NCBI RefSeq assembly: GCF_023101765.2
Contig: NC_064220.1
Span: 6,572,001-6,636,000, forward strand
Reading direction: 5' to 3'
DNA length: 64,000 nucleotides
Source: Spodoptera frugiperda
Taxonomy: Eukaryota > Arthropoda > Insecta > Lepidoptera > Noctuidae
This document shows positions 10,766-22,370 of this stretch, piece after piece. Positions within the stretch are counted from its first letter, which is position 1; every line of letters starts with the position of its first letter. The notes beneath the pieces are model-generated. The model was not told the origin of the DNA, did no database searches, and saw only the letters and a list, made by a program, of their open reading frames with translations. Position numbers and translations under genes: made by a program.

Positions 10766-11450
10766 TAGTAGTGCTTGTAATAAATTCTGTAAGTACGTCG
10801 ATATTTCGCTGAATTTCATCCAAAATTGAATTCTCGAATGGCTATAACTCCCAAACTAACCTATAAATGTATTGCAACTTTTATCTCTACGTATCTACGT
10901 CACAAGACCTTTAAAATAGACTTTTATTACTTGTATTTTACTATAAAATTCAATTACGTAACAAGTAGCTCGCGAATCATGTTTTTTAATTCAATTTTAT
11001 ACGAAAATAACAAATCTAGACTGAAGAAATAAACAGTTTAAAAAATTGGAAGATGAAAACAAATATTCACGACCTCTGAAATTCGGTTGGAAATGAAAAA
11101 CAAGCTTTCGCATCTAACATTTAGGGTTGAAATTGGTCTGGGGGGGATTCTTTTAATAAAACCGCACACCCTACCAAGTAAGCCTTCACTCATTTTGTAT
11201 TAGTATCATCAAATTGATGAATGAACTTTGTTCGTGACTGTACCGTTGAGCCGGATTACACCAGGTGTTTCCGCTCAGGTGTCGGTCTCTTCGACTTGAT
11301 TGTATTAGATATATTATGTGTTTGTATGTCTGTACGTGTTGAATGAGCCGTCATCGCATTACTCATACATTTTTACATGAGTAATGTTCCTCTGAATTGA
11401 TGCCCGTTATGATCTACTTTTGATTATGAATGAAAGGGTGAATGAGGTTA
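10766..11450. other. Gene-free stretch
   Basis: No gene or recognisable repeat was seen. Confidence 0.45.
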
Positions 11451-11560
11451 TGTACACACGACTGCACATGAAGCTATGAATAACCAGTATAACCTGACCG
11501 CCGATTGTATGGAAAGATCATACAAACCGAGATCATAATAAACTGGTTTTTTTATAGGTT
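11451..11560 (+). mobile_element. Family G MITE
   Basis: It contains AACCAGTATAACCTGACCGC and CATAATAAACTGGTTTTTTT. The flanking TGTACACACGACTGCACAT is also present beside the copy at 39230, so it belongs to the element. Confidence 0.65.
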
Positions 11561-11868
11561 AATATGTAACCATGTATGCTAACTATTCTAATTATAGTTT
11601 TAAAGTGGTTCACTGTACTCTGTTTGGTGTTTTGTAATCGACTTATTACACAACGTTAACACATAAACAATAACAGTCGATAATTTCAAACTTCCTTCAG
11701 TAAGTACGTACTGAATGACAGACAGAAAACAAACATAAAAGTTAACAAGAAATAAGTAATTTTAACCTATGTTCACATAGCGAATTAAAACTACATAGAT
11801 TTTACAACACATACGACATTACGTTCACATATGTATATTCGAAATGCGCGCTTGACGCTTATCTTGTG

Positions 11869-12050
11869 GGGCCTAATAGGGCTGATGCCTGATCCGGAGC
11901 TGCGGACTACCTAGCGGGTTTACCGGGTCTCCGGCTCGAAAAGCAGGAGAAGGAACGGGGTGGTTTTTAGTCAGTAAGAGTCTGACACTCCCACGCCTCC
12001 CCCAGGGCGGGAGAAGTCATTGGATGATATTCCCCTCTCAATAAAAAACA
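11869..12050 (+). mobile_element. Family A retroposon with target-site duplication
   Basis: It starts at GGGCCTAATAGGGCTGATGC and ends in an A-rich tail. CTTATCTTGTG (11858-11868) and CTTATCATGTG (12051-12061) flank it as an 11-bp target duplication with one mismatch. Confidence 0.8.
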
Positions 12051-12061
12051 CTTATCATGTG

Positions 12062-12449
12062 AACATAGGCTTAGAATGAAAGAGATTCTATACGAACGAA
12101 GTAACGCAAGATTTGTATACATATACATAAAATCACAAGCAAAACTTGGTAACAACATATTATTATTATAAATTCTCTATATACCCCGAACAACAATACT
12201 CGTTTTGTCGTACGGACCTTGGTGACCATAGTATTATCTCTAAAGGCTATGTCCTAAATCCGGCGTTATCTAAAGCATTATGTTTGGACCCCATCCAAGT
12301 GATAAGAGGCCATTTTACAGGGCCTTTAGAACATGTGTCTGTACAAAGTACGTATATGTTTTATGTAAGCTTAATTCCTAAATAAAAAAGTAAAGCAAAA
12401 TATCCTCAATTTAAGTTGCTAATAAGTAACTTATCTTTATTCCTTTTTA
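12062..12449. other. Gene-free stretch
   Basis: Nothing recognisable was seen. A 79-codon open frame (12146-12385) has no recognised domain. Confidence 0.4.
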
Positions 12450-12563
12450 AAAGGCCGGTAACGCGTCTGTGACTCCAATCGAGTTACGGGTGTATTTGAG
12501 TGATACTGATCGCTTACCATCAGGTGACCCGTTTGCTCGTTTGCCACCTATTCCATAAAAAAA
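12450..12563 (+). mobile_element. Family D retroposon 3' end
   Basis: It contains AGGCCGGTAACGC, CGCTTACCATCAGGTGACCC and GCCACCTATTCCAT, then a poly(A) run. Confidence 0.7.
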
Positions 12564-13942
12564 CTACAGTTTTTGGTTCAATTTCTAAGTTATGATGTGT
12601 ATGTATATTTGAGCTCGATTTTAGACTAATATGTTAAATACTTAATTTAGATTTTCTTAATAGTTTGAGCCTATTACTAATAGATTAACCTATATTCAAC
12701 ATTTTTGCCATCTAACAACTTCTACGTCCAAATCACAAGACAAGACCAAATATAAATTACCTTAAAAGGAACCAAAACACCTCATAAATGGTAAGGAAGA
12801 ATCAGTTTGACCTTTCCCAGATTCCCCACCACCTTTATAGACCAAAAAAGGTGATATACTATGAATATATTTAATGGGATCCAGACAAAGGTCAGGCTTC
12901 AACCAACTTCCATTTATAATCATCTATCAAAGATCCTTTTACACCTACAGAGAGATAAGGACCTTATTTTCTGGGCCACAATGATTGCTTTTGCGGATTA
13001 CGAAGATTTACGTTTCTTTCTTTTGTTTTTTTTTTTTTTTCAGTCAGCTAAATCCTAATGGTAGATAATAGTCAATCAACCGTATCTGTAATTATAATTC
13101 ATAACTTATTTTTTATTTTTGCTCTTCAGAAAATGTAATTTGTTATCGATAAAAAAAAGGAAAGTGTTGTGGTAAGTTTACTAATTGCAAACCATAGACA
13201 TTTTATAGTGTTATATTGGCCAATAGCTATGTGTCTCTGATCAAATTGCATTCATTAGTTGTGTCATACAAGTGACACTCTCTGTATTCTATTCTAAATT
13301 CAACCTCAAAATCATGACTAATCTTGTAATAGAACATAGGCAAAAATCATCAAATAGGTACCCTAAACACGAAGACTATCGCTTGTTGAAATAGAGTTAA
13401 CAAAACGCTTTATGCTACATTCTACTCGCCTAAAAAGCAATAAACACCACATGACACACACACAACAATATAATATGTATCTTATTTTGAAACAGGACAT
13501 GGCATACACAAACACTACAATATCTTCAATCATCCTTTAAAACAGGCACATGTCATCTAAACAAAGCCAAGCCTTTACCAACAAAACTCCACCATTGCTA
13601 GCCAAAAACCCCATCAAAATCTGCCATCAGCCCACAGCATTCACCTTCACAAATCAGCCGAAGTTATCAGCACATCCAAGGTGCTAATATGTAAATGCGA
13701 GGCTCTAAATCCCGGGATTGCCGGGATCCCGGGAACGGGGCGGCAAGCAAACAGAATAACATATAGTTAAGGATCAAACTCGATCCCGGGATCACACATC
13801 TGCTGTTCCTCTGTTGGTTTATTAAAGCGGTCGAATCTTTTGACTGTATTTTGGTTAAAAATTTATAGTCGTGTTCATGGCTTGTATTCCCCAAAGGTAG
13901 GCAGGGAAGCGAAACGGTTTTAGTTTAAGGAAATGTATGAAA
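12564..13942. other. Gene-free stretch
   Basis: No gene was seen. There is a T run at 13025-13043 and a CCCGGG-rich patch near 13706-13800 (three CCCGGG sites within 90 bases, one pair inside an inverted ATCCCGGG arrangement). Confidence 0.4.
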
Positions 13943-14125
13943 CTTTGCCTCACACTAGGATTCTATCCTGTGTCGTGAGTGCTTTTACAAACATACAAGT
14001 TTACATACTGGGTACATACATGTATGACACCCAGACCCGAAACAACAATTTGTGGATCACACAAAGAGTTGTTCCGCGCGGGAATCGAACCCGCTACACG
14101 TTACGCGGCAACCGAGCAGTCAAAC
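13943..14125 (-). mobile_element. Family C tRNA-derived SINE
   Basis: The minus strand carries the B-box GGTTCGATTCC in AGCGGGTTCGATTCCCGCGC and the 3' block GACACAGGATAGAATCCTAG. A short insertion, GGGTACATACATG, lies in the middle. Confidence 0.8.
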
Positions 14126-14548
14126 TTATTTCCGTTTTTTTAACTAGGCAGTGGTCGACTTTGATATTTAAATATCCTTGTTTGTAAACTGTGATAAACT
14201 CAAATAATGTTAAAACTTTAACTTTATCGTAAATACTACTTCGTAAATAGACCTCAAAATTCCGCAATCATCAGTTATCCTCAATTCAACTTAAAACTGC
14301 TTACAAAACCCAATAAACTCAAACATGAAATTATTTCGTTTGCAAACAAAAATAACCCTTAACAACTTAATCATACGATACGAAATTTGAAACATAGCAA
14401 CGTTTTCAATTTCCAAAATTATCCGTTAATTCATCATAAATTTTGGCAACAAAAGCAACTTCTATGCGAAAAATGCGAACACTACAGATTTTTATTCAGA
14501 TACGCACTTAAGAGTAGTATTATCATAGTATTCAACCTTTTGCGGTTC
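14126..14548. other. Gene-free stretch
   Basis: AT-rich sequence with no recognised content. Confidence 0.45.
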
Positions 14549-14785
14549 TTTCCTCAAAAGAACACTACAGAATCAACTTGCACGGTTCTATCACATCTTT
14601 ATTTAATTCGTCTGGACTTTAAAAGCGAATAGTGGCTTTTAAAGATCTCTGATTTTGTTTCGGCATTTCTTCTCAGAGTAGTCCGATAGGAAATGCCGGC
14701 CTCATCCAGTTATTTAAGAGATTTGACGTGCAAAAGAGTTACATTGTAACCTATTTGCAAAAATAAATATCATTTATCATTTTTA
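14549..14785 (+). mobile_element. Family J retroposon
   Basis: It contains CAAAAGAACACTACAGAATC, GCATTTCTTCTCAGAGTAGT and a tail AAATAAATATCATTTATCAT. The same blocks occur in reverse orientation at 38036 and 61026, so it is a dispersed family. The class is not known to me. Confidence 0.6.
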
Positions 14786-15072
14786 ATCCCCGAAGAACTA
14801 TGCAGTACTGTGATACATACATCGTTACGCTAAAGATAGACGAGGGGACGAATGTCCCACGACATGTATCGGCGACATGTCGCCATATACATATGTCAGG
14901 CGTCGCGCCATTTCACTCGATGAGATGTACCTGTGTTGCGCGATGTTGACCAAAGTCCAGCAATGTCGCGCTGCCTCACCTAACGTCGTCGCTGGCGACA
15001 CGTGTCGCATGACATTTTGTACCCTAGTGTATTAGGGCTTAAGACTCTCTTGAAATTACGGAAAACCTAAAA
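14786..15072. other. CpG-rich repeat-like segment
   Basis: From about 14825 to 15030 the base composition changes sharply to CG-rich, with many TCGCG, GTCGC and CATGTCG words (for example CATGTATCGGCGACATGTCG). No coding pattern was recognised. It is probably part of a DNA transposon or LINE that I cannot name. Confidence 0.35.
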
Positions 15073-15203
15073 GGTTACCGGGGCTCCGGCTCAAAGCAGG
15101 AGTAGGAACGGGGTGGTTTTTAGTCAGTAAGAGTCTGACACTCCCTCTCGCCTCGCCCAAGATGGGAGAAGTCATTGAATGATTTTCCCCCCTCAAAAAA
15201 AAA
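15073..15203 (+). mobile_element. Family A retroposon, short copy
   Basis: It starts at GGTTACCGGGGCTCCGGCTC and ends CCCCCCTC plus a run of nine A's. Confidence 0.8.
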
Positions 15204-16050
15204 GACACACTTTTTACTAGTTATGTTTTGAATCCCATGTAATAGAGAAACAGCCTATTGCCATACATACACTAGACATTAGGGAACAGTGAGTAAAGTT
15301 CCCAAAGATAAGAAGGATCCTCCGACCAGGCGAGATGATCATGCCTGGCGTGCTTTCTGCCCAACTGTTGTTCGTTAGGATATTCTATCCATGTTTATTC
15401 GCATGTAAACTTCATTAGAGCAATGTCGGATTTATGACGTATTCTGTTGATCTGTTCATCGATTGTTTATGTGCGACTACTGTCATCTGTCACTATACAT
15501 ACACATATATCGCCATAACACTATACTATAACTGAGAAATTATTCAAAACACCGAATAATCCATTATTTATTACTCAGCAACCCTCGTTAGAGGTCACAG
15601 TTACTAGACTAAAGGCAGCTAAAAACGTTCGTAAATAACCCAGAATATTTTAATTTGGCCAACGTATTCAATTTGTGTTCGGCAGCGCCTCTACAGATGG
15701 TTTTGAAGGCATATAATCAATCAATATCAAACGAAATCGCAGAATCATTATGAAAACAGTTTATTATGGGGATAATATTAGCAGGATAAAGGATACCGTT
15801 CTTTTTGAATTATGCAAATAGTCTGTATCATGTAGAGAAAAAGTATTTTTTTCTATGAAGCATAATTTGTGATTTTGCTTAACTATATGTATGTCGAAAG
15901 ACACAAACCTAAATTATGTCAATTACTTTAATTTTTACTGACTTGATAAAAAGGAGGAGGTTCTATGTTTGTTTGTTATTTTTTTTATTATACCATTGTT
16001 TTTGAACTGTCTTCAAAAGGGAGACAAAACAAAAGCTTTGGCTTCTTTTG
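15204..16050. other. Gene-free stretch
   Basis: No gene was seen. TCCGACCAGGCGAGATGATC at about 15320-15339 resembles TCAGACCAGGCGAGGTGATC near 60073, a shared repeat scrap. Confidence 0.4.
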
Positions 16051-16179
16051 CGGAGGGACAATCATCAAATGACTCCTTGCCTTGGGCGAGGCGAGAGGTA
16101 GTATCAGACTCTTACTGACTAAAAACCACCCCGTACCTACTCCTGGTTGCCCCGGCAACCCGTTAAGTATTCCGCGGCT
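16051..16179 (-). mobile_element. Family A retroposon, decayed
   Basis: The antisense family A body (GGGCGAGGCGAGAGGTAGTA, then CTGACTAAAAACCACCCCGT) is present with internal deletions. The poly(T) start has decayed. Confidence 0.7.
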
Positions 16180-16551
16180 AATTTATGACTTAGTCACTGG
16201 GCCAACGAGCCGTATTGTATTCAAATTCAAAATTCTCACTAAAACCTCTCAGTCATATCCCATTCTAAACTTAAGCATAACATCACGCTTCGTCAATTCA
16301 AGTTATAATACAACTGATCACTGCCGAAGTCCTTCACTATAAATGGGCATCATGAACCCACAAGACGTATTAGGTAATGTTATGTTAGACTAGACACAAT
16401 CTAGGTCACTTAACTCTTTATATAGCGACCTCTGTGTCACATGAGATGCACTAATTACGTCATAGGACAATGACCTTAAACATAAGTTAAAAAGAGTGTT
16501 GATGGGATGGGAAATGTGTCTATTTTACTAGTATATTTTGTACATCATAGC
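16180..16551. other. Gene-free stretch
   Basis: Nothing recognisable was seen. Confidence 0.4.
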
Positions 16552-16801
16552 AAATCAACAGACTATAAATGGCCAATGCTGACCAAAGAACTCTCTTCCT
16601 ACGGAGAAGGTTTGAGCATTAATCACCACGCTTGCTCAACGCGGGTTGGCAATGTTACACTTATCATAATAAATTATAAGTACAGGTTTCCCAATGATGT
16701 TTTCATTCACCATTTATCCGTGGTGTCTAAATAAATCATAGAAATTGCACGTAACGCGGAAAAAGTCACATTGGTATTTGCCGTTGGTAGGCTTCGAAGT
16801 T
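16552..16801 (+). mobile_element. Family E LINE-like fragment
   Basis: It contains GAGCATTAATCACCACGCTT, GGTTTCCCAATGATGTTTTC and CGGAAAAAGTCACATTGGTA. The same order of blocks occurs at 28443 and 49260. Confidence 0.6.
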
Positions 16802-17585
16802 CTAAACATGGACCAACACGACATTACATTGTTTCTTGTACATATATTTATTAGACAAGTGCATAAGAATGGTGCAGATGATGAAGAAAGCGCATTTAGA
16901 AGCCAGTTACCAAGAGACGGGTAGCAGCATTCTGTTAAGTTTTGGTCAAGTGTACTGTAATTCCGAAATCACCTACGGTAAAATGGGGTGAATAGAAACT
17001 CAGGGGGTGAAAAGATTTTTTTTTTTATTACGATTACTTATTAGTTTGTTTTCATGTTTTTGGTTTTAATAGAGCATTTTTGGTTTTAATAATGATTTAA
17101 TAAAAAATATTAAAATGGTGTAAACAGTTCTAAATTACGTGAAAACACAACAAAATGTTGTTCCTATTCACCCCGTTTTACCCAAACATTGGAATTTGCC
17201 AAATCATCTCTTTAGAGAGAGACTTTTGTTTAGCAACAGACAAGATTACCTACAAAATATCTAGAAGAATTATTTATGAGTATATTTTCTCTGGTGTGGA
17301 AAATTTCACTAAAGAAGAAGCGTAGAAACAATGTAGGAGAAACCCTACAAATAATAAATTCGTCAGAATATTTCATACAATACAACATACATTTGTTATA
17401 GTCAATACTAACCGTTACACACGTCTTTAGCCGTACCATTACTAAAACTTAAGCCTCTAATAATTCTTATAATGTAAAAACCGCATTCAATTCGATGCAG
17501 TAGCATTTGTTCCGCGTGCCATTACAAACAATTAAAAAAATGACAAACGCAGTTACGTAGACACTAGACACCACAATCTTACTTA
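16802..17585. other. Gene-free stretch
   Basis: No gene was seen. TTTTTGGTTTTAATA is directly repeated near 17057-17090. Confidence 0.4.
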
Positions 17586-17769
17586 TCCTACTAATATGAT
17601 AAATGCAAAAAATTGTGTGTGTATATTTGTTACACAAACACGTCAAAACAGCTGAAAGGTTCGGGGTGAGATTCGTAACAAGCTATCTATCAGGTAATCT
17701 ACTTTGGAATAAGACATAGGTTACTTTACAGCCCAGGGGAAATCGCGCGAATCCGCGCGTAGATGCTAG
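17586..17769 (+). mobile_element. Complete short Helitron (184 bp)
   Basis: It is bounded by A|TCCTACTAATATGATAAATG and GCGAATCCGCGCGTAGATG then CTAG|T, which is the full A|TC...CTAG|T signature. A GC-rich inverted word (GCGCGAATCCGCGC) sits before the 3' end, like the usual 3' hairpin. It has no coding capacity and depends on a helper. Confidence 0.7.
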
Positions 17770-17846
17770 TTAGTTTATACATGTGTGACATACAGACTAT
17801 ACAAACAATGTATTTATTTATATATGTATGTAGAGAATAGCTTTAG

Positions 17847-18419
17847 ATATTATACAGCTATAGATAATTTGTTGAGTAAATTCTCGCGGATTCATTATTC
17901 AAGGGAATCTTCAGATGGATAGCGATTCTTTTTGTTCAGAGTATTTTATTGTCTACGCCACGGTACACGTGTTGAGGGGACTAGATTTTAATATTATTTG
18001 AAGATATTTTTATAATAATTATCGTTATACTTACAAAATTAACTAATAATCACGGTTTATTCACATATTAATGGAGAGAAGAGTCCCTCTGTGATTCGAA
18101 ATTGGTAGAGCTTTTCGCTATTAATTTACATGAGTAAATCGTGATTTTTAGTAAATTATTTGAAGATTTTAATATAATTTGGTAGAGACGTTTTTTTTAG
18201 TTATAATAACTATTATAGTCCGATATTTCACCCGTATAGATTTAGCCGTTTCTGACTACTTTCATAAATTAAATACGCGTAATTTCATTTTACATATCAT
18301 AATTTTTGAACCATGTAGGTATGAAAATACAAAAATTAAACAATAATTTTCCAGCCTATATTCTTGAATAATGAATCCGCGAGAATTTACTCAACAAATT
18401 ATCTATAGCTGTATAATAT
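17847..18419. mobile_element. Foldback element with perfect 57-bp inverted ends
   Basis: The arms at 17847-17903 and 18363-18419 are exact reverse complements (start ATATTATACAGCTATAGATA). The inside holds a family H block at about 18070-18150 in reverse orientation (CAATTTCGAATCACAGAGGG on the minus strand). There is no transposase. Perfect arms suggest recent movement or gene conversion. Confidence 0.75.
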
Positions 18420-18747
18420 TGCCGTTCACAAAATTATACAAACAAATAAGTAAATAAACTAATTACACACACATTACAACATCATTATATAAATTATTAA
18501 TAACAGCATATTAAACATTTATATCAGTTTACAGTATACAGTATTTATATCAGTTTACAGTAGATGTTGATAGTAAATAGTGGCAAATGAATTATGACCT
18601 CGGTTAAAATGGCGCAGTGTTAAATAATGACCCAAACATTGTTTCTGCTCGAATGTATTGTATATACTAAAACCCCAAAAACCGCAGAAATGGGGTCTGA
18701 ATACCTACTATATTGTTTACTGAAATATTTTCGGTTAATAAAATAAT
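18420..18747. other. Gene-free AT-rich stretch
   Basis: There is a small direct duplication, TTTATATCAGTTTACAGTA, at about 18519-18561. Nothing else was seen. Confidence 0.45.
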
Positions 18748-18872
18748 GTAATAACTATCGTGAGACATTTTATACTCAAGTGCTTTAGAAGGTTGCGTAC
18801 CGTACGTCCGCGTCTGCAACTCGAAACTAGTAGAGCTTTTCTCCATTAATGCATGTGAGTAAACCGTGTTTT
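18748..18872 (-). mobile_element. Family H MITE
   Basis: The end block AATAACTATCGTGAGACATT is at the left and CGAAACTAGTAGAGCTTTTC, then ATGTGAGTAAACCGTG, at the right. Confidence 0.65.
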
Positions 18873-19523
18873 AAGTTAATAAAATAATTTAAATTGTAGA
18901 CATCACGAGACGTCTGAAATGTATCCGATGATTGAATTTTTAACTTCTTTACAATACATTAGAAACTACATTATAACGTATTTAATCGGAGAAAAGTATT
19001 AAATAAACACTGTTTACATACGAATATAACAAACAATAGCATACATTCGTAACATTTATGTTATTATACATTAGCCTCTGTCCTATGCCAATAAACATAA
19101 GCTCCTATTCTTCTACTCGCGTACCGTATCACGACGATTTTTCCACAAAATTGGACGAGAGTAGGCGCCGTTACTGCAAACGCTTTCGTTAAGACATTCC
19201 ACTGAGACACAGACATACCTGCGGATCTGATTATACAGATATTTATTACTTTATTATACTTGCTATCTCAGATTAATCTAATTTAGTTATTGATTTAAAG
19301 ATTTTTACTACAATGGTACCACGGCCTAATAGAAAAAAGGTGTGATTTGTTCCCGATTATATTTTGTTTCGCCAATGTGTGAGGTCACTGGCGATCCAAT
19401 CCAGGTGTGTTACAAGTCCATTGTTGGCTATTTATGGCCAGCAGTGGACTTGTAACACATCTGGTTGTGTCCGTGGACGGCATCTAATGCTTATTCCATT
19501 TAAGATACATTGTAAAGTATTAT
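18873..19523. other. Gene-free stretch with a hairpin
   Basis: No gene was seen. A 20-bp inverted repeat with one mismatch lies at 19401-19420 and 19445-19464 (CCAGGTGTGTTACAAGTCCA against TGGACTTGTAACACATCTGG), loop 24. Confidence 0.5.
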
Positions 19524-19633
19524 GGTTATAACACAAATGGTGAAATAAGTGGGTGTACATTGTACAGTGGCATTACTACCGTAATGTGCAGGTGCACCTC
19601 TGCCTACCCCTTCGGAGATAAAAGGCGTGACAA
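19524..19633 (+). mobile_element. Family B SINE, 3' part
   Basis: It contains GGGTGTACATTGTACAGTGG, CGTAATGTGC and CTCTGCCTACCCCTTCGGAG. The tRNA-like head is missing (5' truncation). Confidence 0.7.
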
Positions 19634-20179
19634 TACGTATATAAAGAATCAATTTAACTTAAAACCGATTCTTTCTGTGATTCCCAAATAAAATTGTTGT
19701 TCCGTACCTTGATAATGTGTATGTGAAATTATTATTTATGAAATCATCTACGACACAGGAAAAATGAAAGAAAGTATGAAGGAAAAATATACATAAATGC
19801 ACATATTATACATAAAATACTTCATAAATTAAACCGATTTCAGTCCCCTCACAGCCCATGAGAATTCCTTGAAATATAATTTTCTACCAATATATTAGAA
19901 AAAGGAAAACGCATGGCATTCCCAGAGGGGGTGGGCAGAAATAGCTTCCCTGTTTCTATCATAATTATGCTACATAATAGAATTTTCTTTGAATAAAATG
20001 TGTATGTGGCTTTTTTAAACAGATTTATTTAGCTTGACCCGTTTGTTTGTTTGTTTTTTTGGGTCAAATTTCATAATTGGCATTTAACCCCCTTCCTCAC
20101 GTCCGATCGATCTGATAAGTGGTACTCACTCTTGATGATAATCTATATACTAATATATAAAGCTGAGAATTTGGTTTCT
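19634..20179. other. Gene-free stretch
   Basis: No gene or clear repeat was seen. Confidence 0.4.
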
Positions 20180-20342
20180 TTTAAGGGTTATTGGGAAATT
20201 GGGATCGGAAAGGGGGGTAATTGGGCCTTCGGTAACCTCACCCACACAACGAAATACAACGCAAGCGTTGTTTCACGTCGGTTTTCTGTGAGGCCGTGGT
20301 ATCAATCCGATCGAGCCGGAGCCATGACTCTCCCACAATTAA
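20180..20342 (-). mobile_element. Family D retroposon, 3'-truncated
   Basis: On the minus strand it runs AGAAAACCGACGTGAAACAA, AACGCTTGCGTTGT and GGTTACCGAAGGCC to AACCCTTAA. It stops before the usual 3' end. Confidence 0.65.
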
Positions 20343-20444
20343 ATTAGATTATTACTCTCAACAAATGAATATTTATTGTTCAGCTATGACACTAACTACT
20401 GTCAGCTATTCCTGAATTCAAATAGTAAATACATGTTATATTCA

Positions 20445-20512
20445 CGATGCGATGCGAATATCTGCGATGCGCATCGCAGATCTAAATCGCATCGCAGAAA
20501 TTCGCATCGCAA
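20445..20512. repeat. GCGATGC palindromic cluster
   Basis: GCGATGC or its complement occurs about six times in 68 bases and includes a perfect 22-bp palindrome at 20460-20481 (half-site ATCTGCGATGC). Confidence 0.8.
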
Positions 20513-21642
20513 GTTCCTGCCCTTAAACAACAAAACAAAACACTAGATACATGAAATTGAATAACACAAAAACACAAACGTTTTATCAATTTCACAAAAC
20601 ATATCTATCGTAGCTACAACAAAAATCCATGTGAAAAAACTAGAACCTTCGGTTACACTGAAACCTTTTACCCACGTGAGTAGTTTTGAAACTGAAAACC
20701 ACTTAAAGCTTACAAAAATAGCCGCTGAAACTTCGCTGAACATCACGTATAGCCGTTTGTATTTCATAACACTATGTTCCTGAAGCGTGCCCAGGCAATG
20801 TTTGGGTTACAGATTATAGAGTGCATGGAGTAATCACGTTGGCAGGCTGACGTGCATTTACTAATGAATAATTGATGCGGCGTAAATTTTTGATCATACC
20901 ACCCATAATAAACAACCGTTTATTGTGTATGATCAAAAATTTTAAGTTACTGAGGTATTTACATGATGGAGCTGTCATATTATCATCGGTTCTCTAATAA
21001 TGTTATAATGCCATTGATTATCTGATAATTTTGTTAACCAATTCCGATTCCCATAGTTTTTTTTTATGTAAGTATGTACACTGATTACGTCGATGTTTAT
21101 GGACCGATTTGCGTGATTCTTTTTATGATCCGTTGTTATGTCGAAACGCAGATCTATGCGAAACCATGTATTTTCTTTTGTGTCTCATATACTGACAGAT
21201 AAAAAATTAAAATGGCAAGATGTTCAGTAAATTATAATACAAATTGATCAATAAACCTACAGATTTACATATCATTTAAAAAAATGATAAAATGGGTTAA
21301 AAAGCATCTTACATAGCTCTCTATTCATTCCCTACTCTGTGTTGTCATAGAGAATATGTAAAAACAAATGTTATGTCAGCGCTTTGTTCTATCTCAAGTG
21401 GTACGAATACCGGTATATTTCCAATTATTGTTCTGATACCTGACACAAATACAGTATCTATATCCACTTGCACGGTTACTGAATAAAAAGTAATAAAAAC
21501 AAAACACTCAATGCTAGAACAAATAATAGGAATTGAAACTTTTGTGGATTTGTTTTTGTTTAGTATTCATATTTAGATTTTGTAGTGGGAATGATTTGAT
21601 TTATTAAAGTTTTTGTTATTAGTTTACAAACTGCCGTTGAGC
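20513..21642. other. Gene-free stretch with a hairpin
   Basis: No gene was seen. TAAATTTTTGATCATAC at 20883-20899 faces GTATGATCAAAAATTTA at 20927-20943 as a perfect 17-bp inverted repeat, with AATAAAC and GTTTATT pairing inside the loop. Confidence 0.5.
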
Positions 21643-21745
21643 TTTTTTGAGGGACTTCTCCCGCTTTGGTGATTCGAGAGGGAGTGCCAGACTTTTACTG
21701 GCAAAAACCACCCCTTTCCTACTCCTGCTTTTCGACCCCGGCAAC
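21643..21745 (-). mobile_element. Family A retroposon, first of a tandem pair
   Basis: It has the antisense body GGACTTCTCCCGCTTTGGTG through CCTACTCCTGCTTTTCGACC. A second copy follows directly in the same orientation. Confidence 0.7.
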
Positions 21746-21920
21746 TTTTTTTATTATCAATGACTTCTCTCGCCTTGGGCGAGGAGAGAGGGAGTTTCCA
21801 ACTCTTACGTAGGAACGGGGTGGTTTTTAAACCACGTTCCTACTCCTGCTTTTCGAACCGGAGCCCCGGTAAATCCGCTAGGTAGTCCGCAGCTCTGGAT
21901 GACCCCGGTAACTTGCTAGC
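21746..21920 (-). mobile_element. Family A retroposon with internal inverted duplication
   Basis: It has a poly(T) start, then the family A body. Around 21808-21846, AGGAACGGGGTGGTTTTTAA is inserted as the reverse complement of the adjacent normal TTAAAACCACGTTCCT block. Confidence 0.7.
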
Positions 21921-22174
21921 CACAGCAAGAAATAAAATGTCTTTCCTTTTCTTTTTAACTCTTCGTAAAGTATTTGCTTCTCCACGTCGTGATTAAACCA
22001 CAATATTATGACAACTCCTTCCTTCGCATCGCATTATTTATCCGAACGTTTGAAGGCGAAATCCTTTCCGTGAACTGACGAGAAACGCAGTCATGTGCGT
22101 GTTACATGAGGTTCGTGACAGCTGCCAAAACAGGAGCTATTCCAGACGTGTTTATGTGGTTTACTTACTCCATA

Positions 22175-22370
22175 TCTAGCTACAAGGAGCCAGTATAAAC
22201 TGACTGTTAAATATACCGAAAGGTTATACAAAGCGAGACCAAGATACATTGGTTTTGTATACCTTGATGTGCAGCGTATGTAATGTAGACTAAACCAGTG
22301 TAAACTGACCGTTGATAGTGCGGAGAGGTCATACAAAGCGAGTTCATGATACACTGGTTTCTTTTAGCTA
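22175..22370 (+). mobile_element. Two tandem family G MITEs
   Basis: CAGTATAAACTGACTGTTAA and CAGTGTAAACTGACCGTTGA begin two copies about 96 bases apart. Each ends ...ACATTGGTTTTG or ...ACACTGGTTTCT. Confidence 0.65.

Noticed and set aside
13706..13800. CpG island or promoter at CCCGGG cluster
   Set aside because: Too short, no neighbouring gene, and insect genes seldom have CpG islands.
22175..22370. CRISPR-like direct repeats
   Set aside because: Two copies of a MITE in tandem in eukaryotic DNA; no repeat-spacer periodicity exists anywhere in the window.
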